From Nitrospiraceae bacterium (GTDB taxonomy: Bacteria > Nitrospirota > Thermodesulfovibrionia > Thermodesulfovibrionales > UBA6898), in assembly GCA_003153275.1 (NCBI GenBank), contig PLXX01000103.1, positions 1-47,288 of the forward strand: DNA of 47,288 bases, written 5' to 3'. A program made the position numbers and the translations under genes. Numbering within the stretch: the stretch's first letter is position 1; each line of letters opens with the position of its first letter. A model generated the notes under the pieces. That model ran no database searches, had not been told where the DNA came from, and was given only the letters and a program-made list of their open reading frames with translations. Shown one piece after another: positions 18,812-27,681 of this stretch.

Positions 18812-21526
18812 ATGGAAGAACGCAGGCCTGATCCTGATCTCATACTGGCAAAGGTCCAGCAGGAAGAGGAGCGCAGACGCGAGGGGCAGTTGAAGATCTT
18901 TTTCGGCGCAGCTCCTGGGGTAGGCAAGACCTACGCAATGCTCAGCGCTGCGCAGCAAAAGCTCTCAGAAGGGCACGACGTTGTGGCTGGAGTAGTTGAG
19001 ACCCACGGCAGGAAGGAGACGGAGGCGCTCCTTAACGGCCTCGAACTGGTTCCTCGCCATCAGATCGAATATAAAGGCGCTGTGTTGTCGGAATTCGACG
19101 TAGATGCTGCCCTGAAAAGGAAACCTGCCGTTATTCTGGTTGATGAACTGGCACATACCAATGTGCCGGGCTCGCGCCATAAGAAGCGCTGGCAGGATGT
19201 CTATGAACTGTTGGGAGCCGGCATCTCTGTGTATGCCACAGTGAACGTCCAGCATCTCGAAAGCCTCAATGATGTGGTGGCCCAGATAACCGGCATTACC
19301 GTGAGGGAGACCATACCCGACTTTCTGCTTGATCGGGCCGACGAAATAGAACTGGTCGATCTTGCGCCTGAGGACCTTCTTCAGCGGCTCAGGGACGGCA
19401 AGGTGTATGTCCCTGAGCTTGCGGCACGGGCGAAAGAATCTTTCTTTAGAAAGGGAAATCTTCTTGCGCTTCGTGAATTGGCCCTTCGCCGCACTGCCCA
19501 ACGCGTCGATGAGCAGATGCAGAACTATCGCGAAGTGAAAGGGGTCAAGGAGGTCTGGCCTGCAGCTGAAAGATTGCTTGTCTGTGTGGGCCCGAACCCC
19601 CGTTCGATCCGGCTGATTCGGGCTGCGAAACGTATGGCAGCAGGCCTGCGCGCTGAGTGGATTGCGGTCTATGTAGAGGCCCCCCATAAGGTGAAACCGT
19701 CTGAAAGCGACCTCAGGCAGCTTGCACAGCATATGCGTCTAGCAGAGAGCCTTGGAGCAGAGACCGTCACCCTGACCGGGTCGAATGCAAGCGAAGAGAT
19801 CCTGAGTTATGCGCGTGACCGGAATGTTACCAAGATCATCACGGGAAAGCCGACTCATCCGCGATGGAAAGATAAACTGTTCGGATCAATGCTTGATGAG
19901 CTCGTGCGAGGGAGCGGGGACATTGAGGTGTACGTTATATCCGGTGATGCCGGGGAGTCGGTAAAGGGGATCATTACGAAATCAGGGCGCCATGTGCCGA
20001 AGACTGAGGAATGGCTGTTCAGCCTCGGTGTTGTCGGGATCTGCACAGGTCTTTCTTTTCTTATGGCCCCTTATATTGAAGTTGCCGACCTTGCCATGGT
20101 CTATCTCCTTGGTGTTGTTATCGCGGCGGGAAGAACAGACCGCGGCCCGTCCCTGTTTGCCGCTTTTCTCAGTGTGGCTGCCTTTGATTTCTTTTTCATT
20201 CCGCCCTACTATACCTTTGCAGTAAACGATGTGCGTTATTTTATTACCTTTCTAGTTATGTTCCTGGTCGCTTTTGTCATAAGTCGTTTGACACATCGTG
20301 TACGGGACCAGGCATCAGCCGCAAGGCAAAGGGAGAAAAGGACGGCAGCTATATATAACCTGAGCCGGAAGTTTGTCCATGAGCGCGGGATAGAAAGGCT
20401 ATGCGCCATTGCGATCAGCCATATAAGCGAGGTCCTCTCCAGCAAGGTGGTTGTGCTGGTTCCGGCTGACCAGGGAAAGCTGACAATCCCGGCAACCGGC
20501 CAGGAGACGTTTGCGCTTAATGAGAAGGAACTGAGCGTGGCCCAGTGGACTTTTGACCACCGGCAGCGGGCCGGCCTCGGGACCGACACCCTTTCCGGAG
20601 CAAGCGCGCTGTATATTCCTCTTGTGGCGGCATCAAAGGCTGTCGGGGTGATTGGCATTTTGCCCAGTGCCCATCAGGGCTTTTTTGACCAGGACCAGGT
20701 CCATATTCTGGAGAGCTTTGTTAACCAGGTTGCAATGGCAATTGACCGGGCAATGATCTCCGTGGAGGCCCAGCAGGCACTTTTAAAGGCCGAAACAGAG
20801 ACGCTCCGCAACACTCTCCTGAGTTCCGTCTCGCACGACCTGCGTACGCCCCTGGCATCGATTACGGGGGCCATAACGACTCTGTTGCAGCGCGATGTGA
20901 CTTTCGGGGCTGACCAACGTCAGGAGCTGCTCCAAACTATTCATGAGGAGGCTGAGCATTTGAATCAGCTCATACGAAACATTCTTGACATGACGCGACT
21001 TGAAGCCGGGACCATAAAAGTGAAAAAGGAATGGCAGCCTGTTGAGGAGATTGTCGGAGCAGTGCTTGGCCGTCTTGAAGAAAGACTCAGGGACAGACCC
21101 GTAGACATTTCACTGCCCGAAGATCTGCCCCTGGTCTCATTTGATCCTCTGCTCATCGAACAGGTGATTGTGAATCTCCTCGATAATGCCATTAAATATA
21201 CGCCGCCGGGGACACCCATAAAGATTTCGGCCTATGAGAAGGATGGAGAGGTCATCGTCGGGATTGAAGACAGGGGAATTGGTATTACGGCTGGGGAAGA
21301 GGAGAAGATATTCGACAAATTTGTGCGTGGCTCTGCAGCCGGAGGCGGTATCGGCCTTGGTTTAGCGATCTGCCGCGCCATTATTACTGCGCACGGCGGC
21401 TGGATCCGGGCTGAGAACCTCCCGGGTGGAGGCATGGTCTTCCTTTTTTCACTGCCTCTCGGCGAACAGCCGCCAAAGGCCGTGCCGGCCGAAATGACGC
21501 CGGCGGATATGACGGACAAGAGATGA
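18812..21526 (+). CDS. kdpD: Osmosensitive K+ channel sensor histidine kinase KdpD
   Basis: 904 aa from ATG 18812 (the TTG at 18806 in the track is two codons upstream). Domains in order: N-terminal KdpD ATP-binding domain with Walker A GAAPGVGKTYAML (about residues 30-42), the second motif DELAHTNVPGSRHKKRWQDV, a USP-like domain (about 250-375), four TM helices (about 395-495), GAF-like region, and a kinase core with SSVSHDLRTPLASITGA (His about residue 673), N box NLLDNAIKYTPPG, and G boxes DRGIGI and GGIGLGLAI. It senses K+ limitation and phosphorylates KdpE. The kdpE ATG overlaps its stop by 4 bp. Intact. Confidence 0.97.
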   Translation: MEERRPDPDLILAKVQQEEERRREGQLKIFFGAAPGVGKTYAMLSAAQQKLSEGHDVVAGVVETHGRKETEALLNGLELVPRHQIEYKGAVLSEFDVDAALKRKPAVILVDELAHTNVPGSRHKKRWQDVYELLGAGISVYATVNVQHLESLNDVVAQITGITVRETIPDFLLDRADEIELVDLAPEDLLQRLRDGKVYVPELAARAKESFFRKGNLLALRELALRRTAQRVDEQMQNYREVKGVKEVWPAAERLLVCVGPNPRSIRLIRAAKRMAAGLRAEWIAVYVEAPHKVKPSESDLRQLAQHMRLAESLGAETVTLTGSNASEEILSYARDRNVTKIITGKPTHPRWKDKLFGSMLDELVRGSGDIEVYVISGDAGESVKGIITKSGRHVPKTEEWLFSLGVVGICTGLSFLMAPYIEVADLAMVYLLGVVIAAGRTDRGPSLFAAFLSVAAFDFFFIPPYYTFAVNDVRYFITFLVMFLVAFVISRLTHRVRDQASAARQREKRTAAIYNLSRKFVHERGIERLCAIAISHISEVLSSKVVVLVPADQGKLTIPATGQETFALNEKELSVAQWTFDHRQRAGLGTDTLSGASALYIPLVAASKAVGVIGILPSAHQGFFDQDQVHILESFVNQVAMAIDRAMISVEAQQALLKAETETLRNTLLSSVSHDLRTPLASITGAITTLLQRDVTFGADQRQELLQTIHEEAEHLNQLIRNILDMTRLEAGTIKVKKEWQPVEEIVGAVLGRLEERLRDRPVDISLPEDLPLVSFDPLLIEQVIVNLLDNAIKYTPPGTPIKISAYEKDGEVIVGIEDRGIGITAGEEEKIFDKFVRGSAAGGGIGLGLAICRAIITAHGGWIRAENLPGGGMVFLFSLPLGEQPPKAVPAEMTPADMTDKR

Positions 21527-22224
21527 CGGAAACCAGGGAATTGATTCTGCTGATAGAAGATGAACCCCAGATGAGGCGTTTCCTCCGAGTGACGTTCCAG
21601 AGCCAGGGGTACAGGCTCATAGAGGCTTCCTCCGGCGAGGAAGGCCTCGTTGCGGGAACGACACGCAATCCTGATGTGGTGCTGCTCGATCTCGGGCTGC
21701 CCGACATGGACGGGATCGAGGTGACGAAGAGATTCCGAGAATGGAGTGAGGTGCCGATCATTGTGATTTCAGCGCGGGAACAGGAAGAAGACAAGGTCAA
21801 GGCACTTGATGCGGGAGCAGATGATTACGTGACCAAGCCCTTTGGCGCCGGCGAACTACTGGCCAGGATAAGGGTCGCCCTTCGTCACAAAATCCTACTA
21901 TCCGCCGGGCAGCAAGATCCTCTTTTTGTTGCGGATGATTTGAAGGTCGATCTGGCGTCCAGGCAGGTCTTTATTAAGGATGAAGAGATCCATCTCACCC
22001 CCATAGAGTATCGCCTGCTGGCTGTGCTCATCAGGCATGCCGGCAAGGTTGTGACGCATACACAGCTCCTGAAGGAAGTCTGGGGCCCTGTGTATACGGA
22101 CCAGCAGCAGTATCTGCATGTCTATATGGCTCAACTCCGGAAAAAGCTTGAGTCCGAGCCCGCCCGCCCCAGGCTATTAATCAATGAACCGGGTGTAGGT
22201 TACAGACTCAAGCTGAATATTTGA
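21523..22224 (+). CDS. kdpE: KDP operon response regulator KdpE
   Basis: 233 aa OmpR/PhoB-type regulator. Receiver: acidic pair in LLIEDEPQMRRFL, phospho-Asp in VVLLDLGLPDMDGIEV (about residue 54), Lys in VTKPFGAGELLARI. C-terminal winged helix with LTPIEYRLLAVLIRHAGKVV, then LLKEVWGP...YLHVYMAQLRKKLE and GVGYRL. The 4-bp overlap with kdpD implies translational coupling. It should activate the kdp promoter near 12.7 kb. No terminator hairpin was obvious downstream. Confidence 0.97.
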   Translation: MTETRELILLIEDEPQMRRFLRVTFQSQGYRLIEASSGEEGLVAGTTRNPDVVLLDLGLPDMDGIEVTKRFREWSEVPIIVISAREQEEDKVKALDAGADDYVTKPFGAGELLARIRVALRHKILLSAGQQDPLFVADDLKVDLASRQVFIKDEEIHLTPIEYRLLAVLIRHAGKVVTHTQLLKEVWGPVYTDQQQYLHVYMAQLRKKLESEPARPRLLINEPGVGYRLKLNI

Positions 22225-22264
22225 TCAGCTGAAACTTCTTTGCTCGATCATTTGATTATAATGT

Positions 22265-22690
22265 CTATCGATGCCCCGGATGAATCCGCAGAAACTTACA
22301 CCTGTTTCTCCTGTCTCTTTTCGCCAGATAAATCGCCTGGTCGGCTCTCTGGATGAATTCCTTCTCACCCTCCTCGAGGCGGAACTGAGCAACGCCGAAA
22401 CTGCAGGTCAATGTCTTTATAACACTGAAGTGGTTCTGCTCTACCTTCAGTCGAAATCTCTCGGCCATCCTTCTGCCTCAGTTCTGGTCGGTAGACGGCA
22501 GAAGAATAAAAAATTCTTCCCCGCCCCAACGGGCCAGAAGGTCTTCTTTGCGTATGCTTGCAGCGATGAGCCCTGAGAGCTCCTGGAGGGCCACGTCGCC
22601 CACACGATGGCCATAGGTATCATTGATTCGCGTGAAATAATCAGTGATGTCGTGAAAGGCGACAACGCTGCCTTTCACTGTAACGCCAAA
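22265..22690 (-). pseudogene. Broken diguanylate cyclase (PAS tail plus GGEEF domain)
   Basis: Minus strand. Reading from 22690: VKGSVVAFHDIT (end of a PAS domain) runs directly into YFTRINDTYGHRVGD, LLARWGGEEFFILLPSTDQN, a TGA (22478-22480), and then in the same frame GRRMAERFRLKVEQNHFSVI to AKRDRRNRCKFLRIHPGHR and the true stop at 22265. Three lesions are visible: the 5' part is replaced by an IS end, the first ~60 residues of the GGDEF domain (LTGLxNR region) are missing, the join being at the similar words HDIT and (expected) YDID, and one in-frame nonsense codon. The catalytic motif itself is intact. It converges with kdpE. Confidence 0.75.
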
Positions 22691-22911
22691 ATGATAATGT
22701 CCTAAATGGCCAAAGTAGAAATGTCCTAATGAAGAGCTGTTACACTGCCTCTTTTTTTGAGAGGAGAGGTAATGGCAGAAAGGGAAAGGATAGTAGTGAG
22801 GCAAAAGGAATTAAGGCGTTTGCATGTAATAAGGAAGATAGAAGAAGGGGTTCTGAGCAATGCAGAGACAGCGGAGATAGTATCGCTAAGTGAACGGCAG
22901 ATTCGCGGATA
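22691..22911 (+). mobile_element. Remnant of an ISNCY-type element (left end plus transposase N-terminus)
   Basis: The boundary has two copies of AATGTCCTAA (about 22697-22706 and 22720-22729), typical of an IS end, followed after about 40 bp by RBS GAGAGGAG and ATG 22772. The product reads MAERERIVVRQKELRRLHVI, RKIEEGVLSNAETAEIVSLS, ERQIRG, then stops. This is the N-terminal helix-turn-helix of an ISNCY-family transposase (VRQKELKRLHVI...LSLRQIxR). Everything after the HTH, including the catalytic core, is gone. The element inserted into the diguanylate cyclase gene before being truncated. Confidence 0.65.
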
Positions 22912-23035
22912 GCAACCGCGCTGTGTCGCTTACATCCCCCTGCTGTTTTGCTAACACTTTTCTTGCAAGCTCCCGTGCTTTTTCTGGTGAAATCTCCCGC
23001 AATTCATGGTACGTAATCATAGGCTGTCTCTCCAT
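22909..23035 (-). mobile_element. N-terminal stub of an IS481-type transposase
   Basis: Minus strand, ATG at 23035: MERQPMITYHELREISPEKA, then RELARKVLAKQQGDVSDTAR and LLSANLPFT and a stop. YHELREI...EKAREL-RKVL...G-V-TAR-L is the HTH-containing start of IS481-like integrase-core transposases; it breaks off where ISRHTVRR would follow. It faces the ISNCY stub, so two truncated transposase 5' ends meet at about 22910. From 23036 to 23370 only a weak minus-strand ORF (23017-23208) is present, which I cannot identify and do not call; it contains a plausible stretch GEEAIERTEAVHYILAIMKK. Confidence 0.55.
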
Positions 23036-23370
23036 CCAGGAAGTTGCTTCGGCATCCGCTGCCAACGAACTCCCAACTTCTTCATTATAGCCAGGATATA
23101 ATGGACAGCCTCTGTCCTCTCAATTGCCTCCTCTCCTGTAACTCCCCCTTGCCCTATACCTCCAAACTGGAAAGTATGTTCATGCCTACCTGGAAACAAC
23201 TGCGACAAGAGGTTTGACAGGCCTCCCCTCAGGTGCTATCCTTTGGTATATAGCCAAAAAAACGAAATTTCAGCCTGACGTACGCATTTTCCTAACACTC
23301 CCACGGCAGGTTTGGGTGTGAAAAGAGTAATGACTATTTAAGGAGAAACAGGAACGGGAGGTAGCACTCC

Positions 23371-24072
23371 ATGCAGAACAAGAGAGAGCATAAGAGATTC
23401 GATACAATAGAGCTACAGGGGAAGATGATCCTGGCCAATAAGGTGGAAATCGTCGATATCAGTCTCGGCGGGGCGTCACTGAAGGCAGACAGGAGGCTTG
23501 ATATCGGCAGAGAATATATGCTGAAACTCGGGAACGAGAATCATAGTATCAATGTGAAAGGCACTGTCGTGCGTTCTACATTAATGGGGATGGAAGCGGG
23601 AGACGATGGAGAAAATGTTCTCATATACGCAGCCGGCATGAAATTTAAAGAGGGCTCCGAAGATAACATAACTGCTTTTCTGAAATCGATTGAGCATCGT
23701 ATAAAAGAGGACACGCCGGCGATGGTTGAGCGGAGGCTGAATGTCAGATTCCAAATTATTTCTCCTCACGAAGAGATATTGGTTTTTCCTGTAAATTTCA
23801 GGGTGAAAGACATTAGCCTCAGCAGCATGCTTATACAATGCGATCAGCGTCTGGAAAAAGAGAGTCCGCTCCCCATGGAGCTGTGTCTCAGCGATGATAA
23901 CCATCTCGATTTTACCGGAAAAGTTATTTTATGCCGCGAAGTGGAGGAAAACGGGCAGGCCTGGTACAACGTCGAGGTGACATATGCCAATTTGGGGGAC
24001 AAGGGCCAGGCGACGCTTAAAGAATTTATAGACTACCTTATAACATGGCGCCCTGAGGGAAATGAAGCTTGA
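23371..24072 (+). CDS. Tandem PilZ-domain protein
   Basis: 233 aa, soluble. First PilZ domain (about residues 3-110): KREHKRFD supplies the RxxxR motif and DISLGGASL the D/NxSxxG motif, so c-di-GMP binding is plausible. Second PilZ-like domain (about 118-228): ERRLNVRF and VKDISLSSMLIQ; here the glycine pair is Ser-Ser, so this copy may not bind nucleotide. RBS GGGAGGT lies 8 bases before ATG 23371. It stands alone between two stretches of decayed genes. One diguanylate cyclase pseudogene is close by and one GGDDF protein is 16 kb away. Target pathway unknown. Confidence 0.85.
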   Translation: MQNKREHKRFDTIELQGKMILANKVEIVDISLGGASLKADRRLDIGREYMLKLGNENHSINVKGTVVRSTLMGMEAGDDGENVLIYAAGMKFKEGSEDNITAFLKSIEHRIKEDTPAMVERRLNVRFQIISPHEEILVFPVNFRVKDISLSSMLIQCDQRLEKESPLPMELCLSDDNHLDFTGKVILCREVEENGQAWYNVEVTYANLGDKGQATLKEFIDYLITWRPEGNEA

Positions 24073-24079
24073 GCTGACA

Positions 24080-24310
24080 GGCAACCAGGACTAAATGCAT
24101 TGCAGTGACAATGAGGGAGGGCATCTGTAATGCCGGAGATGATGCGGAACAGCTTCAGGATCCGGCTGTAGGCACGGGCGGACAGTCCGAACCGCTGCAT
24201 CGCTGTCTCAAGAAGCTTCGGGGCGTCATTCTTCAGTTTGCGATATCTTTTCAGGTGCCACTTCTTCATCTGCTCAGCTGTGTTTATCTGCCCGGCTGTT
24301 GCCCTTAAAA
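24080..24310 (-). pseudogene. C-terminal remnant of comM/yifB (Mg-chelatase-like ATPase)
   Basis: On the minus strand, KLLETAMQRFGLSARAYSRI followed by LKLFRIISGITD matches the C-terminal helical region of ComM/YifB (LLETAM-LGLSARAY-RILK-ARTIADL). Upstream, AEQMKKWHLKRYRKL corresponds loosely to the preceding helix. Downstream the expected HIAEAIQYR tail is scrambled. There is no N-terminal AAA+ part. This is a gene fragment left after deletion, occupying the whole PilZ-transglycosylase interval. Confidence 0.6.
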
Positions 24311-24349
24311 CAGATATCAGTTATCATAAATAAAGTGATGGGAACGATA

Positions 24350-26317
24350 ATGAATACTAAAGTCTTCAAGGGAACCGCGGCCAAGAAAAGGAATAGTTTT
24401 TTCTTTAGCGCGGCGCTGTTCCTCCTCACCATCATACTGCTTTCGGGGGCCACTCCGGTTTTTACTGAGCAGCTTGACGGCCGGGCATATTTAAAAAAGG
24501 GGAAGCTTGAGTTGGACACAGGCCGTCTTGACGATGCGGTGCAAAGCCTTTTGATCGCCCGCAGGGAATTTCCTCTGCTTGGCGACTATGCATCTATTTT
24601 TCTTTCGGACGCGTATCACCGGCTTGGTGACCATGTCAGGGCGCTAGATGCGGCGACGTTTCTGATACACACCTATCCGGGTTCACCGCTTTTGAAAAAG
24701 GCACGATCGGCAGAGATCAGGGAATCAAAGGAATGTGATGACGGACAGGCACTGAAATTATATGAGGCCTATACAAAAGATTACCCCGATGATGATACCA
24801 TCTCGATGGACTTCGGCCTCTATCTGAAGCAGCATGGCGATACAACAAAGGCATCTGCTGTTTTCAAGACCCTCTATATCAAGGGCTGTTCCTTTGCCGG
24901 TCCGGCACTGGCTGAATTGAATCCCGGGGATATAACAGTGGCAGACCTGATAGCACGCTCAACGAATCTCATGAAGCGGTATGAGTTCAGTCAAGCTGCA
25001 AAAGACCTACGTAAGGCCCTGCAGACTGATGATGGCGGGCGGAAGGATGAGATTCTCCGAAATCTGGGGCAAACACTCTTCAGGCAGAAAGAATATAAGG
25101 AAGCTGCGGTGATCTATGACAGGGCACACGATCTATACTCGAAAGCCCGCTCCTTATACCGGGCCGGAGACAAACAGGGCTTTGATAAGGCCCTTCACGT
25201 TCTACTCGACAAAAATGACCAGAAGGCCGGGGAACTTCTGAATGCCGCTGCCGGGGACAGGCGAAGAGCAGGGGATTACCGGGAAGCGGCTAAACTCTAC
25301 AGCGACGTTCTCGCGAAGTTTCCTGCAGAAGAAGAAGAGGCCCTCTGGGGAAGCGGCTGGACATGGTTTCTCTCTGCCGAGTACCGAAAGGCAGCAGATG
25401 TCTTCGCAAGACTTTCAGCAAAGTACGATGACCCGAAGTACCGCTACTGGCAGGCACGGAGCATAGAGGCGCTCGGCGAAGATGCCTCCGGCATCTATCG
25501 GCAGATTTCACGCATTGATAATAATTTCTACGGCTTCATGGCTCAGGTGAAGATACAGGCCGAGGGGAAGATCATTCCTGTATCTCAGCGAGAGACGGCA
25601 CTCAACGCGCCGGCCGGAGAGCAATGGAAGAACAGGATCGAGGCCCTGGTCGAACTGGAGATGCACAAAGAGGCGGTCTATGAGCTGACCTGTGCGGCGA
25701 AGAAGATAGAAAGCCAGTCAGGTCTGCTCTATATCCTCTCAAAGTTTCATGAGCTCGGCGAGTACAGGAAGGCGGTTGGCATCGCCACAAAGATGCCCTA
25801 CACCGAGAAATTGCATCGGTATTGGTACCCGATGGCCTATTGGGATGAAGTGTCCGGTGCGGCAAGGAAGTATGATCTCGACCCGATGGTTGCCCTCTCG
25901 GTTATGAGGGAGGAAAGCCACTTTGATGCAGATGCCCTCTCGGTTGCAGGCGCGCGGGGGCTGATGCAGATTATGCCGCAGACCGCCTATCGTCTCGACA
26001 GGACTGCGAAGCTCGGCATTCAGAAGGACTCTCAGATCCATGACGTCAGGACCAACATCAATCTCGGGGTCTTTTATCTCAAATCATTGTCCGGCGAGTT
26101 CAGAACCATCGCGCATGCACTTGCAGCCTATAATGCCGGAGAAGCGGCGGTCAGAAAGTGGGAAAAGGACGGCAGCTATAAGAACATTGATGAGTTTATT
26201 GAAGACATTCCTTATGGAGAGACGCAGAACTATGTGAAAAAGGTGTTAACGTCCTATTTCCAGTACAGGAAGACAGCACCTGTTGAGTCAGACGATCTGA
26301 TGTTGGCCAAGCCCTGA
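24350..26317 (+). CDS. Soluble lytic murein transglycosylase with TPR superhelix
   Basis: 655 aa from ATG 24350 (ATG 24338 is also possible; the track's TTG 24299 lies in the comM remnant). Signal/anchor segment FFFSAALFLLTIILLSGAT (about residues 14-32). Alpha-helical TPR-like repeats follow (about 40-450; for example DYREAAKLYSDVLAKFPAEE), then a C-terminal SLT domain with catalytic Glu in SVMREESHFDADALS (about residue 522), GARGLMQIMPQTAYRL, NLGVFYLKSL and ALAAYNAGEAAV. It cleaves the MurNAc-GlcNAc bond forming 1,6-anhydroMurNAc in the periplasm. Longer TPR part than typical MltC-type enzymes, similar to Slt70. Confidence 0.92.
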   Translation: MNTKVFKGTAAKKRNSFFFSAALFLLTIILLSGATPVFTEQLDGRAYLKKGKLELDTGRLDDAVQSLLIARREFPLLGDYASIFLSDAYHRLGDHVRALDAATFLIHTYPGSPLLKKARSAEIRESKECDDGQALKLYEAYTKDYPDDDTISMDFGLYLKQHGDTTKASAVFKTLYIKGCSFAGPALAELNPGDITVADLIARSTNLMKRYEFSQAAKDLRKALQTDDGGRKDEILRNLGQTLFRQKEYKEAAVIYDRAHDLYSKARSLYRAGDKQGFDKALHVLLDKNDQKAGELLNAAAGDRRRAGDYREAAKLYSDVLAKFPAEEEEALWGSGWTWFLSAEYRKAADVFARLSAKYDDPKYRYWQARSIEALGEDASGIYRQISRIDNNFYGFMAQVKIQAEGKIIPVSQRETALNAPAGEQWKNRIEALVELEMHKEAVYELTCAAKKIESQSGLLYILSKFHELGEYRKAVGIATKMPYTEKLHRYWYPMAYWDEVSGAARKYDLDPMVALSVMREESHFDADALSVAGARGLMQIMPQTAYRLDRTAKLGIQKDSQIHDVRTNINLGVFYLKSLSGEFRTIAHALAAYNAGEAAVRKWEKDGSYKNIDEFIEDIPYGETQNYVKKVLTSYFQYRKTAPVESDDLMLAKP

Positions 26318-26415
26318 CCGGCAAAAAGCGTAATTTGTTAAACTTCAAAAAACAGAGCAGTATTCTATATTCTAATAATGTTTTCACGTGAATAACAAAC
26401 ACCCGGAGGACGACT

Positions 26416-27672
26416 ATGGACATGAAAACATACGTATTAGCCAAGGCAAAAGAGGCCAGAGATGGGGCGCGGTCCCTTGCTAAGGCCTCGACAGGGAAAA
26501 AGAATGCTGCGCTTATCCGGATGGCGGACGGTATACAAAAGCGTGAAAAAGAGTTGCTGAAGGAAAATGCGAAAGACATTGTTTTTGCGCAGAAGAAGGG
26601 CCTTTCGAAGGCCATGATCGACCGGCTGACCCTGAACAGCAAAAGGATCAGCGAGATGGCCCAGGGACTGAGAGAAGTCGCTGCCCTTTCGGATCCGGCA
26701 GGCGAGATCGTCAGAATGTGGGAGCGTCCGAACGGTATGCGTGTCGGCCGCATGCGGGTGCCGATCGGGGTCATAGGTATTATTTATGAATCCAGGCCCA
26801 ATGTTACCGCAGACGCAACCAGTCTCTGCCTCAAGGCCGGGAATGCGGTGGTCCTTCGCGGCGGGTCGGAGGCGATCCATTCCAACAAGGCGATAGTGAA
26901 GATCCTCAGGGCTGCGGCGAAGGCAGAAGGAATACACGAAGGCTCTATCAGCTTCATAGATACCCCTGATCGGGATGCCATCATGGAGCTGCTGAAGCTC
27001 GAGGGCATTGTCGACCTTATCATCCCTCGCGGAGGAGAAGGCCTGATCAGGGCGGTGACCGAGAATGCACGCATACCGGTACTGAAGCACTACAAAGGAG
27101 TTTGTCACGTCTTTGTCGACCGTGATGCCGACCTTGCAATGGCCGCTGACATCTGTTTCAACGCTAAAGTCCAGCGGCCGGGGACCTGTAACGCTATGGA
27201 GACGTTGCTGGTCGACAAGAAGATCGCGAAGGCATTTCTGCCGGGGATGGCAGACCGGTTCACGAAGGCTGGTGTAAAGATGAAGGGATGCCCGGAGACC
27301 CGAAAGATAGTCGCGTCAGCAGAAATAGTGACTGATGCGGATTATCAAAGCGAGTACCTCGACCTGGTCGTGAATATCAGGGTTGTCGGGGACATTGATG
27401 AGGCCATGGACCATATCGCAGCATATAGTTCTGCTCATACAGATACGATCGTTACCAAAGATTACGCCAAGGGCATGAGGTTCATCCGAGAGGTCGATTC
27501 ATCTGCCGTACTGATAAACGCCTCGACGCGGCTCAATGACGGATTCCAGTTCGGGCTGGGAGCCGAGATAGGGATCTCAACCGACAAGATACATGCACGC
27601 GGCCCTATGGGATTGGAAGAACTGACCTGCACCAAGTTCATCGTCTTCGGCAACGGGCAGTTGAGGGAATAG
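26416..27672 (+). CDS. proA: Glutamate-5-semialdehyde dehydrogenase (gamma-glutamyl phosphate reductase)
   Basis: 418 aa. NADPH-dependent second step of proline synthesis from glutamate. Motifs: VPIGVIGIIYESRPNVTADA, GNAVVLRGGSEAIHSN, catalytic Cys in QRPGTCNAMETLLV (about residue 258), and C-terminal LGAEIGISTDKIHARGPMGL. RBS CGGAGGA before ATG 26416. The partner proB is not in the window. The following nadD begins 9 bp after the stop, opening a tight operon (proA-nadD-rsfS-rlmH-lapAB-NIF3). Confidence 0.97.
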   Translation: MDMKTYVLAKAKEARDGARSLAKASTGKKNAALIRMADGIQKREKELLKENAKDIVFAQKKGLSKAMIDRLTLNSKRISEMAQGLREVAALSDPAGEIVRMWERPNGMRVGRMRVPIGVIGIIYESRPNVTADATSLCLKAGNAVVLRGGSEAIHSNKAIVKILRAAAKAEGIHEGSISFIDTPDRDAIMELLKLEGIVDLIIPRGGEGLIRAVTENARIPVLKHYKGVCHVFVDRDADLAMAADICFNAKVQRPGTCNAMETLLVDKKIAKAFLPGMADRFTKAGVKMKGCPETRKIVASAEIVTDADYQSEYLDLVVNIRVVGDIDEAMDHIAAYSSAHTDTIVTKDYAKGMRFIREVDSSAVLINASTRLNDGFQFGLGAEIGISTDKIHARGPMGLEELTCTKFIVFGNGQLRE

Positions 27673-27681
27673 AAGGACGTC

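Noticed and set aside
22890-23090. 66-aa plus-strand ORF
   Set aside because: It is the reverse of the IS481-type transposase N-terminus, which reads sensibly on the minus strand.
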